35,009 bases of DNA from a bacterium (GTDB lineage Bacteria; Acidobacteriota; HRBIN11; JAKEFK01). The translations under genes and the position numbers were made by a program. Below the pieces are notes generated by a model that was given only the letters and a program-made list of their open reading frames with translations, had not been told where the DNA came from and ran no database searches. Positions within the stretch are counted from its first letter, which is position 1. Each line of letters begins with the position of its first letter. The stretch spans positions 1-35,009 of the forward strand of contig JAKEFK010000010.1 of assembly GCA_022616075.1 (NCBI GenBank), in the 5' to 3' direction. Of the stretch, positions 1 through 9,500 are shown one piece after another.

Positions 1-40
1 CCACGCTCACCATTTGCTCTATAAACGCTCAAAAACAATT

Positions 41-72
41 CTTAGGGGTTGAACCCCTCCGATTTTCGCTAC
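41..72 (-). repeat. Palindrome near a CTAC tag (REP-like candidate)
   Basis: AGGGGTT at 44-50 and AACCCCT at 52-58 form a near-perfect palindrome around one G. About ten bases further on is CTAC at 69-72, which reads GTAG on the minus strand. The spacing between tag and palindrome is larger than in the other GTAG elements of the window, so membership in the same class is uncertain. Confidence 0.3.
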
Positions 73-140
73 GTTTCGCGGACCGCCGGAGTTTTCGGAC
101 AATCTCCAGCTTCCAGCTGGCCGAGCTCGAGCTCAAAAAA

Positions 141-162
141 GCCGGCAAGATGCCGGCGCTAC
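141..162 (-). repeat. GTAG-tagged hairpin, single REP-like unit
   Basis: GCCGGC, a five-base loop AAGAT, and GCCGGC again form a six-base-pair stem, followed by GCTAC. Read on the minus strand this is GTAG directly before a hairpin. That is the layout of REP units recognised by TnpA-REP (RAYT) transposases. No such transposase lies in the window. Confidence 0.5.
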
Positions 163-208
163 AAAATCCAGACAAGCTTCTGCCGATTTTTTCACAGCTT
201 CTCTCTGG

Positions 209-287
209 GCTGCTGGCTCGCAGACTTGCTGGCTTCGTTGCTCGCTCGTTACTTCGCGCCTTGCCATCAAGCCTGCGAGCCAGCAGC
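209..287. repeat. Inverted repeat with 20-bp arms
   Basis: The arms at 209-228 and 268-287 are complementary in 19 of 20 positions, including an uninterrupted 15-bp match (GCTGCTGGCTCGCAG and its complement). The loop is about 39 bases. It could be a small non-autonomous element or a structured RNA signal. It lacks the T-run expected of an intrinsic terminator. Confidence 0.55.
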
Positions 288-310
288 ATATGTCATCATA
301 TTTATGGGAA

Positions 311-340
311 GGGACACTAAGTGAGCCATAGAGGTATAAT
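311..340 (+). promoter_or_regulatory. Candidate promoter of the FHA gene
   Basis: A perfect TATAAT at 335-340 is preceded, 18 bases upstream, by GGGACA at 311-316 as a weak -35 box. Only six bases separate the -10 box from the ATG at 347, so transcription would begin at or next to the start codon. The only alternative translation signal is GAGG at 331-334, twelve bases from the ATG, which is far for a Shine-Dalgarno site. Confidence 0.45.
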
Positions 341-346
341 GAAAAT

Positions 347-832
347 ATGCTTGTTCAGTGTGGATGCGGCGCTAAGTACCGGTATGACGAACGGAAATTT
401 CGTGGTGCGCAACAGAAAAGGTTAGATTGTCCGAAATGCGGACAGGTCATCGTGGTTAACAATCCGGAGCTATTCAGCACCAAAATGCATAACGAAGTTC
501 TTGACGCCAGTTTGACCCGACTGAAAAAGCCCACATTCACCTTGAGCGTCTTGAGAGGCATGACTGGGGGGATGGTCATCCCGTTAGATAGGCCGCGATT
601 CACAATTGGACGACTTGGTGCAGATATCGAAATCGATGATCCGGAAGCTTCGCGAGTCCACGCCGAACTTAGAATTCAGGACAACAACGTGATTCTGCAC
701 GATCTGAATAGCAGCAACGGCACATTCGTAAATGGGAAACGGATTACTGAAATCGTGCTGCAGGACGATACAGAATTTCGTATTGGCCAAACTCGGTTCG
801 AATTGCATAAAGTATTACTTACATTTGATTGA
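347..832 (+). CDS. Zinc-ribbon and FHA-domain protein
   Basis: A 161-residue cytoplasmic protein with two recognisable parts. Residues 1-35 contain two Cys pairs, C5/C7 and C28/C31, in the pattern of the short MJ0042-type zinc ribbon. Residues about 65-155 form a forkhead-associated (FHA) domain with the motifs GRLGADIEIDD, SRVHAEL and DLNSSNGTFVNG. FHA domains bind phosphothreonine peptides and often act as adaptors for Ser/Thr kinases. The gene is convergent with a kinase gene that ends only five bases away, so an adaptor role for one of the two kinases nearby is a reasonable inference. Nothing else in the sequence defines a partner. The domain calls are firm; the exact function is open. 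Confidence 0.9.
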   Translation: MLVQCGCGAKYRYDERKFRGAQQKRLDCPKCGQVIVVNNPELFSTKMHNEVLDASLTRLKKPTFTLSVLRGMTGGMVIPLDRPRFTIGRLGADIEIDDPEASRVHAELRIQDNNVILHDLNSSNGTFVNGKRITEIVLQDDTEFRIGQTRFELHKVLLTFD

Positions 833-837
833 CCGAC

Positions 838-2664
838 TTACTTGCTGCTTTTCTTATCCAGCCAGTGATGAATTTTCGCCATCAATCTTTCGAAATCAAT
901 CGGTTTTGTATCGTAATCATCGCAGCCTGCGTTTAGTGCGTTTTGTTTGTCATCGGGCATAGCATGGGCAGTCAACGCGATAATTGGAATATTCCTGGAA
1001 AACGGGTTAGTCTTCAAATGCCCGCTTGCCTCAAAACCGTTCATTAAGGGGAGGCTGATATCCATGAGCACCAAATCCGGCTGCTCCTCAATTATTTTTT
1101 TTATGCCTTCCTCAGCGTTTGTCGCGGAAGAAACATCAAAGCCCCGCTTCTGCAATCTTCGGCTCAGCATATCCCTGTTCTCTTCATTATCTTCAACCAA
1201 AAACACGCGTCCCAATTTGATTTTCGGCGTGCTATCCAATACGCGATGGGGCAACTTTGGGACGGGACCGGATGGCGGTTCAATCAGAGAACGAATCAAT
1301 GCCGCTTGCAACGCGGGGTCGGATAGATCTTTGTCAATACTTCCTTTGAGTCTTCTTAGCCGATCAGAGAATTCGCTAACAGAAGGAAAGCGGTCCTGGC
1401 GATCTTTTGCCATTGCCTTTTTCATGATGTGATCGAACTCTAGAGGAATATCGGGGCGAACTTTGCTCGGTGGAATCAACTCGGCTGTAGCAATGTCATG
1501 CATCACAGAAAGAGCGCTGGGTCCCTGAAAGGGTAAGCTTCCCGTTGCAGCCTGGTAAAGCACAGATCCAAGGGACCAGATATCAGATCGAGAATCGACG
1601 TCTTCCCCTCGTGTCTGTTCCGGCGACATGTAAGAAACAGTGCCTACCGGTACACCGACAGCGCTTAGATCTTTTGTGAATTGAAAGTTCTTGTCATCGG
1701 AAGGTAAAAACGGTTTTGCTAGGCCGAAGTCCAGCAGTTTGACCTGCCCACGCGGAGAAATCATGACATTGGCCGGTTTGATGTCACGATGGACCAATCC
1801 TGCGACGTGCGCGGCATTGAGAGCATCCGCAACCTGGATGCCGATATCGAGCACTTTGAGTAGTTCCATCGGCCCATTCTGCAAGATTTTCCAGAGGCTT
1901 TCTCCCGGCACATATTCCATCGCGATGAAACTTAGTTTTTCCGTTTCCTCAATTGAGTAGATGGTCACGATATTCGGATGATTCAGGCTTGACGCAAGGC
2001 GAGCTTCCCGGATTAACCGAAGCCGCGCCTTTTCATTCTTGGTCACACGAGGCGGCAGAACTTTGATGGCAACCTGGCGCCCCAGTCTTAAATCTTCGCT
2101 GCGATAGATTTGTCCCATTCCGCCTTCGCCAATTTCTTCAAGAATGCGGTAATGCAAAACGATTTCATCAACGGCGAGCGTGCTGAGGTTCAGAAGATCG
2201 AACGAATCGTCATTCGGAGGGAAAAAACTGGTGCCCGAGACAGACGAGATTAAAAACGATTTTTGCTGTACGATTCGAATCAGAGCTTTTTTTACAGCAT
2301 TTAGTATTCCAGAGAGAAAGTTTTTGTCAGAGTAAGCAAACCCATTGGCGCCACATTTTATGTACTCACCAACGAGAGTCTCTTCTGACTGGGGAAGGAA
2401 TACAATGACGTATGTGGAAGGGGATTTTTGAGCAATTTGATTTACAACATCCAAACAGTTCCCATCCGGAAGGCCGTGTGACAAAAGAACCAGGTCTGGA
2501 GTTCGGTCCGAGACGCGGTCAAGCACCTCTGAATAGCGATGCAACACTTCCAGCCGGCATTCCTTGATTTCGGAAAACATCATGTTGACCGCAGAGATGG
2601 CATCCGGCTGTGTTTCAACCAGAATCACTTCTAGCTGACCTGTTTCATTCGTTGCCTGATTCAA
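838..2664 (-). CDS. Pseudo-receiver / Ser-Thr kinase / receiver hybrid protein
   Basis: A 608-residue cytoplasmic signalling protein in three blocks. Residues about 10-130 have a CheY-like receiver fold, but the phospho-acceptor position (after PDLVLL) is Ser62, so it probably cannot be phosphorylated. Residues 171-440 are a eukaryotic-type Ser/Thr kinase with all key features: Gly loop GEGGMG (179-184), Lys201, HRD with Asp294, and DFG with Asp312. Residues 484-604 are an intact receiver with E491/D492, Asp535, Thr565 and Lys587. The order receiver-kinase-receiver mixes two-component and Hanks-type signalling in one chain. The likely start codon is TTG at 2664 with AGGA about nine bases upstream; no in-frame ATG occurs before the first domain. 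It is convergent with the FHA gene. Confidence 0.93.
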   Translation of the reverse strand: MNQATNETGQLEVILVETQPDAISAVNMMFSEIKECRLEVLHRYSEVLDRVSDRTPDLVLLSHGLPDGNCLDVVNQIAQKSPSTYVIVFLPQSEETLVGEYIKCGANGFAYSDKNFLSGILNAVKKALIRIVQQKSFLISSVSGTSFFPPNDDSFDLLNLSTLAVDEIVLHYRILEEIGEGGMGQIYRSEDLRLGRQVAIKVLPPRVTKNEKARLRLIREARLASSLNHPNIVTIYSIEETEKLSFIAMEYVPGESLWKILQNGPMELLKVLDIGIQVADALNAAHVAGLVHRDIKPANVMISPRGQVKLLDFGLAKPFLPSDDKNFQFTKDLSAVGVPVGTVSYMSPEQTRGEDVDSRSDIWSLGSVLYQAATGSLPFQGPSALSVMHDIATAELIPPSKVRPDIPLEFDHIMKKAMAKDRQDRFPSVSEFSDRLRRLKGSIDKDLSDPALQAALIRSLIEPPSGPVPKLPHRVLDSTPKIKLGRVFLVEDNEENRDMLSRRLQKRGFDVSSATNAEEGIKKIIEEQPDLVLMDISLPLMNGFEASGHLKTNPFSRNIPIIALTAHAMPDDKQNALNAGCDDYDTKPIDFERLMAKIHHWLDKKSSK

Positions 2665-2752
2665 ATTAGAATTTCCTGGTAGGACAAAAAATTCGACCCT
2701 TACTGAAAAAGTTCATTGCCGGAGCGTGTCGCAAAAACCCCTGTTGACGTTT

Positions 2753-2802
2753 GTAATAGCGATTTTAGTCGCTATTCTCATAGCGAATGAATTCGCTACT
2801 AC
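2753..2802. repeat. Two back-to-back hairpins with GTA / CTAC ends (BIME-like)
   Basis: AATAGCGA (2755-2762) pairs with TCGCTATT (2769-2776) around a six-base loop. TAGCGAAT (2781-2788) pairs with ATTCGCTA (2791-2798). The outer ends are GTAA on the left and CTAC on the right. This looks like two REP units in opposite orientation, one with a mutated tag. It fills the gap between the two kinase genes. Confidence 0.5.
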
Positions 2803-2857
2803 GAACTGATTGTACCCTTATTTCACCACAACTTCCGTCACAAAAAAAGAAGAATCT

Positions 2858-5206
2858 TCATCCAGGAAACTTCATGGCTTCCATGATTTTTTTGAAACGC
2901 GGCTCGGAGCGAAGCGAATCCAATCTTGGCTCCACTTTTATGCTGCTCATCTGATAAGACCGCTCCGCCAGAGCTTTTTCGAGCCAATCGATCGACTTCT
3001 GTTTCTCTCCCAAACCCAGGTAGATCATCGCGACATCAAAGGGCGATACGTACTCCGCCTGCGACGATCCTACCACTTCCTCCAGAAGATGAAGGGCCTC
3101 GGACCGGTTGCCGGACAAAGCAAGCGCGTGAGCCAGCTGAGCTTTTAGCTCCGGTGAATCCGGCATGAGCGTGGACGCTTTGCGGAATGCAATGATCGCG
3201 TCCTCATTGCTCTTTTGCTCGTAGACAAATCCGAGATATTGATACGTAATCGGAAAGTTTGGGTCCAGTTCGAGGGTTTTCTTTAATTGAACGATAGCGT
3301 CATCGAATCTCCGGCATTGATAGAGCAGGAATCCCAGGTCTGCATTGATGATCAGCGAAAGCGGATCGAGATCGAGCGCGCGCTGTTTCATCGGAATAGC
3401 CTCATCGCGCCTTCCCATTTCAGACAGGAAGCTGGCGTACCAGTGAACAGCAATTGCGTAGTTGGGATTGAGCGCGATCGCGCGTTTGTAATTCTTTTCG
3501 GCTGCCGGCCAGTCCCAATCATAGTTGTGATTCGTGTGGGCCAGCGCGGCGTACGCCTCAGCGAGAGAACCGTCCAGCTCAATCGCTTTTTGTGCTGCAA
3601 CGCGAGCTTTCGAGTGTCCCACGGAAGGCGTCAACAGCGCCCACGCGGGCATCAACGTATAACAATCGGCCAGGCCTGCATACGCAAGCGCATAGTTCGG
3701 GTCCTTCTGAATTGCCAGCTCAAAGTGTTCGATCGCGCGCCGGAAACCTTCTTCACTTCTCTTGTTCAAGAAGTACCGGCCCTTCAAAAACAAATGATAG
3801 GCATCCGTATTTGCGGTGAACTGTCTCGTTACCTTCTGTTGCTGTTCACCCGTAAGTTTGAAACGCAGCTGATATGAAATTTCTTTTGAGATTTCTGATT
3901 GCACATCGAGTATATCCTTGCTCTGCCGGTTGTACTGCTCACCCCACATTTGAGCGCCGTCGCGCGCATTCACAAGATTGACACTGATCACCAGATTTTC
4001 TTGATGCTCCTGAATGCTGCCCGTAACAACGGCATCAACATTCAGGTCGTCGCCAACATCGCGTGGATCAGCTTCTTTCCGTTTGTAACTGAAAACTGTT
4101 CCTCTTGCCAGAACTTTCAGTGTTGGAACCTGCGACAAACTGTTGATGATACTTTCTGTAATTCCATCGCTCAGGTAATCCATCTGAGGATTGTCGTTCA
4201 TGTTTGTGAACGGCAAAACAGCGATGGAACGGATGTCCTGTTTACCGGTTATGAGCCGCATCAATGAAAAGCCGGCCACGATCAACAAAACTACGATCGC
4301 CGCGAAAAGGGTGTGTTTTCTTTTCCATTGGAACTTTTGACCCGGGAATGTGATTTTTGTTGTGCCGGATGGCTGAACAACGGTTTTGAGCTCCGCTCGC
4401 AATTCTCCCGCGCTCTGGTAACGGGCAGCAGGATCCTTTTGCAAACACTTTAAAGTGATGTACTCCAGCATAGGAGATACTTCCCGGTTCACTTTCGTAG
4501 GAGGCTCCGGTTCAACATGCAAAATGTTTTCGATCATTTCAATCGCATTCTGGCCCTGAAAAGGAAGGCGGCCGGTAGCGAGTTGATATAAGACGGTACC
4601 CAGTGAAAAAATATCGGAACGTCCATCAATGGAACGGCCAAGAGCTTGTTCCGGGCTCAGATACTGGACCGTTCCCAACAGGATTCCCGATTGTGTTTGC
4701 GGAATCACCGGCTGCAAGAGTCCTTCTTGCGGTTGACGGAGCACTTTTGCAAGTCCGAAGTCCAGGATCTTCAATTGACCCTTTTGGTTCACCATCATGT
4801 TCACGGGTTTAATGTCGCGGTGAATCACGCCTTTTGAATGCGCTTCTTCCAGAGCAGAAGCTGCCTGAAATGCGATTTCGAAGATTTCAGGATGAGACAG
4901 GGCCCCTTGTTTGATGAGGTCCTGCAGCGTTACTCCTTCGACAAGCTCCATCGCAATGAAATGAACATCGCCGTCATTGCTCAGCTCATAAATGCTTGCG
5001 ACGTTTGGATGATTGATTGCAGAGGCTGCTTTTGCTTCCTGAATGAATCGTCCCATTCGGTCTGGGTCGAGCGCCAGTTCGCGTGGAAGGATTTTCAACG
5101 CCACAATGCGCTCGAGCTTTTGATCCTTTGCTGAATACACTTCGCCCATGCCACCCTGCCCCAATTTCTGGAGGATCGTATAGTGCGAAAGAGTTGGCCC
5201 GATCAT
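2858..5206 (-). CDS. Membrane Ser/Thr kinase with TolB-like and TPR domains
   Basis: A 782-residue protein counted from the ATG at 5206. Residues about 8-275 are a Hanks-type Ser/Thr kinase: Gly loop GQGGMG, Lys38, HRD Asp131, DFG Asp149 and the APE-like SPEQ segment. One membrane segment lies at about 298-316. It is followed by a TolB-like N-terminal-type region (starting IRSIAVLPF, about 325-440) as found in CadC-like and kinase proteins, then TPR repeats (about 455-780). The kinase is therefore cytoplasmic and the TPR tail probably extracytoplasmic. The upstream M48 protease gene ends at 5209. A TTG at 5212 overlaps that stop codon as TTGA, and the ATG lies two bases beyond the stop, so translation is probably coupled either way. 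Substrates are unknown. Confidence 0.95.
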   Translation of the reverse strand: MIGPTLSHYTILQKLGQGGMGEVYSAKDQKLERIVALKILPRELALDPDRMGRFIQEAKAASAINHPNVASIYELSNDGDVHFIAMELVEGVTLQDLIKQGALSHPEIFEIAFQAASALEEAHSKGVIHRDIKPVNMMVNQKGQLKILDFGLAKVLRQPQEGLLQPVIPQTQSGILLGTVQYLSPEQALGRSIDGRSDIFSLGTVLYQLATGRLPFQGQNAIEMIENILHVEPEPPTKVNREVSPMLEYITLKCLQKDPAARYQSAGELRAELKTVVQPSGTTKITFPGQKFQWKRKHTLFAAIVVLLIVAGFSLMRLITGKQDIRSIAVLPFTNMNDNPQMDYLSDGITESIINSLSQVPTLKVLARGTVFSYKRKEADPRDVGDDLNVDAVVTGSIQEHQENLVISVNLVNARDGAQMWGEQYNRQSKDILDVQSEISKEISYQLRFKLTGEQQQKVTRQFTANTDAYHLFLKGRYFLNKRSEEGFRRAIEHFELAIQKDPNYALAYAGLADCYTLMPAWALLTPSVGHSKARVAAQKAIELDGSLAEAYAALAHTNHNYDWDWPAAEKNYKRAIALNPNYAIAVHWYASFLSEMGRRDEAIPMKQRALDLDPLSLIINADLGFLLYQCRRFDDAIVQLKKTLELDPNFPITYQYLGFVYEQKSNEDAIIAFRKASTLMPDSPELKAQLAHALALSGNRSEALHLLEEVVGSSQAEYVSPFDVAMIYLGLGEKQKSIDWLEKALAERSYQMSSIKVEPRLDSLRSEPRFKKIMEAMKFPG

Positions 5207-5208
5207 GA

Positions 5209-6456
5209 TCAAGTTTGCGCGCGACCCATCCGGTCCATTCGCTCAATGCGTTGAGCCAGGGGTGGATGCGAATAATTCAGGAAAACATGCAAAGGGTGCG
5301 GTGTCAGGTTAGAAAGATTCTTCACAGATAGTTTCTTCAGTGCGGATATCAAATTTTGTGCATCACCGAGGGTGCTCACGGCGTATTGATCCGCCTGCAA
5401 CTCGTTGCGGCGAGAGACAACATTCATAACAATGGACGAAACAAACGAAATCGGTTCATACAACATTCCAAAAAATACCAGACCGGCGTAAATCGACCGT
5501 TGATCCATATGAAACGCCTCATACAATCCAGGGCTGCTCAAGAATACAGACATCAGATAAAAGAGGACAAATGATTGCAAAATTCCCACAGCCATCATAA
5601 TGGGAACATGCTTTTTCTGATAGTGCCCGATCTCATGCGCAAGGACGGCCACAACCTCCGGCACAGTTTGTTGTTCCACGAGTGTGTCGAACAACGCAAT
5701 TCGCTTATTCTTGCCGAATCCAATAAAAAATGCGTTTGCTTTGCTCGAACGTTTGGAAGCATCAACAACGTAAACATCCTTGAAGGCAAAACCGACAGAT
5801 GCGGCATAGTCCTTGATTGCTTGCTTGAGATCTCCATCCGTGAGCGGCGTAAATTTCAGAAACAACGGCATGATCCACACCGGATAAATGAATTGAACGA
5901 ACAGTATGTATGCTGTTGCGAAGAACCACGCATACAACCACGCCAGATCTTCGGATGATTCAAAAAACGACAAAAGAACCGCAAGAAGAGGAACTCCCAA
6001 CAGAATTGCGATCAACAATCCTTTCAGCCGGTCCAGGATGAAAATGCGCAAGGTTGTTCTGTTAAATCCGAATTCTTCTTCGATAACAAACGTTTTGTAA
6101 AAGTCGAAAGGCAAGGAGAGCAGGCCTCCGGCAAATCCGAGAAGAAAAATATAACAGATACCGCTTGCAATGGATCCGTATCCCCAGGATCGGACGATTT
6201 GATCCAACCAGTTGAATCCTCCGACGAACCAGAAAATCAGAAAAACAGCAAGATGAAAAGTGGTTTCTTTGACGTGGAAACGTGTTGTAACTCTAGTGTA
6301 CTCCTGAGAACGGGCATACTGTTCGGGATCGTACAAATCGCTGAATTGCGAAGGAGCGTGAGCGTTCAACAAACGAAGGTTGAGCCAAAGGGCGATCATA
6401 TCGAGCAGAAATTTCCCCACCAAAGTTGCCAGGATAATTACTCCAAAAATATTCAT
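5209..6456 (-). CDS. M48 family (Ste24-type) membrane zinc protease
   Basis: A 415-residue multi-pass membrane protein resembling CAAX prenyl protease 1 (Ste24). It has hydrophobic segments near residues 5-30, 65-82, 95-120, 145-165, 170-205, and two more after the active site. The zinc motif HEIGH (His274, Glu275, His278) and the third ligand Glu352 in the sequence NELQADQYA are intact, so it should be active. Bacterial relatives are mostly membrane-protein quality-control proteases; no prenylation role is implied. It is the first gene of an operon with the TPR kinase. It has no clear Shine-Dalgarno site, but TATAAT lies eight bases before the ATG. It diverges from the amidohydrolase gene. 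Confidence 0.95.
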   Translation of the reverse strand: MNIFGVIILATLVGKFLLDMIALWLNLRLLNAHAPSQFSDLYDPEQYARSQEYTRVTTRFHVKETTFHLAVFLIFWFVGGFNWLDQIVRSWGYGSIASGICYIFLLGFAGGLLSLPFDFYKTFVIEEEFGFNRTTLRIFILDRLKGLLIAILLGVPLLAVLLSFFESSEDLAWLYAWFFATAYILFVQFIYPVWIMPLFLKFTPLTDGDLKQAIKDYAASVGFAFKDVYVVDASKRSSKANAFFIGFGKNKRIALFDTLVEQQTVPEVVAVLAHEIGHYQKKHVPIMMAVGILQSFVLFYLMSVFLSSPGLYEAFHMDQRSIYAGLVFFGMLYEPISFVSSIVMNVVSRRNELQADQYAVSTLGDAQNLISALKKLSVKNLSNLTPHPLHVFLNYSHPPLAQRIERMDRMGRAQT

Positions 6457-6464
6457 AGCAAGAA

Positions 6465-6470
6465 ATTATA
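6465..6470 (-). promoter_or_regulatory. Candidate -10 box (TATAAT) of the M48 protease gene
   Basis: TATAAT on the minus strand lies eight bases before the ATG at 6456. Transcription from it would start next to the start codon, giving a leaderless or nearly leaderless mRNA. A convincing -35 box is not seen; the expected place overlaps the REP-like element. Confidence 0.4.
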
Positions 6471-6474
6471 AACG

Positions 6475-6551
6475 AAGTAGCCCGGACGTCCCGCCTGCGG
6501 CGAAAATGATAAGCTATACAAGTTTCCGCAGGCGAGACGCCAGCGCTACTT
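6475..6551. repeat. Inverted pair of GTAG-tagged hairpins (BIME-like)
   Basis: The outer ends AAGTAGC (6475-6481) and GCTACTT (6545-6551) are exact complements. Inside, GCCTGCGG (6493-6500) pairs with CCGCAGGC (6526-6533). Each half resembles GTAG or CTAC joined to a degenerate CGCAGGCG/CGCCTGCG hairpin. The element sits in the intergenic region between two divergent genes and is likely to affect mRNA ends or DNA structure there. Confidence 0.55.
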
Positions 6552-6567
6552 TGATTAAGGAGTGACC

Positions 6568-9500
6568 ATGAAGAAATTATTCATCTGTCTTTTGGTATTG
6601 ATAGCATCAATTATTTCCGCAAAAGAAGAGGAAAAGGAAAAAGAAGAAAAACCAAAATGGGACGTAAACAATCCTGCTCCATCCATGAAGGAGATTGCCA
6701 TCGATACAGAGGAAGGGACGTGGATGAGCGTGGATGTCAGCCCGGATGGAAAACAAATAATTTTTGATTTATTAGGCGACATCTATTCCATTCCTTTTGC
6801 AGGGGGGGAGGCGAGAGCATTGACGCAGGGAGTTGCATGGGACATGCAGCCCCGCTTCAGTCCGAACGGCAAGTGGATCGCATTCACAAGCGATCGCGCG
6901 GGTGGAGATAACATCTGGATTGTGAAAAGCGATGGATCTTCTCCGCAACAGGTCACCAAAGAAGACTTTCGCCTGCTGAACAACCCTTACTGGTCTCCCG
7001 ACAGCGAATTTATCGTTGCGCGCAAACATTTTTCTTCAACGCGTTCGCTTGGCGCAGGAGAAATGTGGCTCTATCACCGCTCCGGTGGAGAAGGTGTTCA
7101 GCTCACCAAACGACCAAACGAACAGAAAGATGCAGGCGAACCATCATTTTCACCCGATGGAAGATACGTGTATTTCAGTCAGGACACAACACCGGGTCTA
7201 TTCTTCGAATACAACAAGAATTCCAATACACAGATCTACGTTATCCAGCGACTCGACCGGGAAACAGGCGAGTTACAACCTTACATCACAGGCCCAGGAG
7301 GCTCGATCCGGCCGACCCCTTCCCACAACGGTAAGTCGATCGCATTTATTCGCAGAATCAGAGGCAAATCCGTACTGCACATCAATGACATTGAATCAGG
7401 AAAAGTAACAACGCTGTTTGATGGACTCGATCGCGACATGCAAGAAGCCTGGGCAATTCACGGAGTATATCCGTCTATGGCATGGACGCCGGATGATTCG
7501 GCGATCGTTTTCTGGGCTTCCGGCAAAATCAAGAAAATCGATGTGGCAACAAAAGAGGTCAGTGAAATTCCCTTCCATGTAAAAAGCACGCGCAAGATTC
7601 AAAATGCGCTCCGGTTTCCTGTTGCCGTGGCTCCCGAGCAATTTGACGTGCGCATGCTTCGCTGGGTTCAAGTATCTCCGCAGGGAAACCAGGTCGTTTA
7701 CGAAGCACTCGGTCATCTCTATGTTCGAAACCTGCCGGAAGGAACACCACGCAGAGTGACCACTCAGAATGATCATTTCGAGCTCTGGCCGTCTTTCTCA
7801 CGCGATGGAAAGTGGATCGTCTATACAACATGGGACGATCAAAATCTCGGCTCCGTGCGCATTGCTCCGGCCGCTGGTGGTGAAGGGAAGGTCATCGTTG
7901 CAATATCGGGACACTACATGGAGCCTGTCTTTACTCCCGATGGAACAAAAGTTGTTTATCGCTCTTCCGCCGGCGGAAATCTGACTTCTCCGCAATGGTC
8001 GCGCAACGCAGGCATCTACTGGGTTTCAGCAGAGGGAGGCAAATCTACGTTGATTACAAAGAAAGGAGCGAGACCTCATTTCGGCGCGGCCAATGATCGT
8101 GTCTATTTGAACAACGCTGAGCCGAATGAAAAACCAAGCCTCCCGGGAAAAAGCGCGCTGTTCAGCGTTGAGCTGGACGGAAGCGATGAACGAATTCACA
8201 TAAGAACCGAATTTGCGACGGAATTCCAGCTTTCACCGGACGAAAAATGGCTCGCGTTTGTCGAATTGTGGAATGCATATCTAACGCCTTTTGTGAAAAG
8301 CGGTGGAACGATAGAGCTTGGTCCCAAAGCAAAATCGATTCCGGTTGCAAAAATCACTCATGATGCGGGTGAATATCTGCACTGGTCCGGCAACAGCCAG
8401 AGCTTGCACTGGTCACTCGGCCCGGAATTATACACGCGTGACCTGAAGCAATCCTTTGCTTTTATAGAAGGTGCTCCGGTGAAAATTCCGGATCCGCCAA
8501 AAACCGGAACAAACATCGGATTCAAAGAAAAAACGGATGTGCCGTCAGGAAAAGTGGCTCTTGTTGGCGCGAGAATCATCACGATGAAAGGAGAGGAAGT
8601 TCTGGAAGACGCCACGATTGTTGTGAATGGAAATCGCATAGAAGCGATCGGCCCAAAAGCGAGCGTGACGGTCCCTTCCGATGGGCATGTTATCGATGTG
8701 TCGGGAAAAACGATCATGCCGGGACTTGTCGATGTGCACTGGCACGGTGGAATGGGCGAAGAGGAAGTGCTTCCGGAGCAGAACTGGTACAACTATGCTT
8801 CGCTCGCTTTTGGTGTCACTACGATTCACGATCCATCGAATGACAACAGTGAAATCTTTGGGTCCAGTGAATTGGCTCGCGCTGGCAAGATCGTAGCGCC
8901 CCGAATTTTTTCAACCGGAACAATTCTTTATGGAGCGGAAGGAGACTTCAAAGCTGTAGTCAACAAACTGGAAGATGCACAATTTCATTTGCGTCGCATG
9001 AAAAAAATCGGCGCATTCAGCGTAAAAAGTTACAACCAGCCGAGACGGGAACAGCGCCAGCAAATAATCACCGCGGCACGCGAGCTAAAGATGATGGTGG
9101 TCCCGGAAGGTGGCTCTCTGTTCCAGCACAACATGACCATGATCGTGGATGGTCATACCGGCATTGAACACTCGATTCCTGTTGCAAAGATGTATAACGA
9201 TGGATTTCAACTTTGGATACAAAGCCAAACCGGTTATACACCGACTCTTGTCGTGGGTTATGGTGGTCTGGATGGTGAAAGTTACTGGTACGCAAAAACC
9301 AACGTCTGGGAGAATGAACGGCTCCTGACTTTCGTGCCGCGTGAAGTTATTGATAGCCGTTCGCGCCGGCGAACCACTGCGCCTGAAGAAGAATGGAATC
9401 ATTTCAACAACGCACGGATCGCTGCTGAGCTCTATCGCAAAGGAGTGCTTGTGAATATCGGAGCGCACGGCCAACGGGAGGGGCTGGCGGCTCATTGGGA

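Larger units (their letters stand above)
1..346. other. Gene-free left edge rich in palindromes
   Basis: I see no convincing gene here. Short open frames on both strands lack a ribosome-binding site and have compositions typical of chance frames. The stretch holds three palindromic elements, described separately at 41-72, 141-162 and 209-287, plus the self-complementary 12-mer GAGCTCGAGCTC at about 123-134. It ends with the promoter-like region of the FHA gene. Such a density of inverted repeats suggests an accumulation of REP-like or small non-autonomous elements. Confidence 0.6.

Noticed and set aside
947-1432. 161-codon open frame on the plus strand
   Set aside because: It lies antisense within the hybrid kinase gene, has no ribosome-binding site and no recognisable motif; the minus-strand protein is unmistakable.
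8358-8792. 144-codon minus-strand frame within the amidohydrolase gene
   Set aside because: It is antisense to conserved amidohydrolase sequence and is Ser/Pro/Thr-rich, as is typical of shadow frames.
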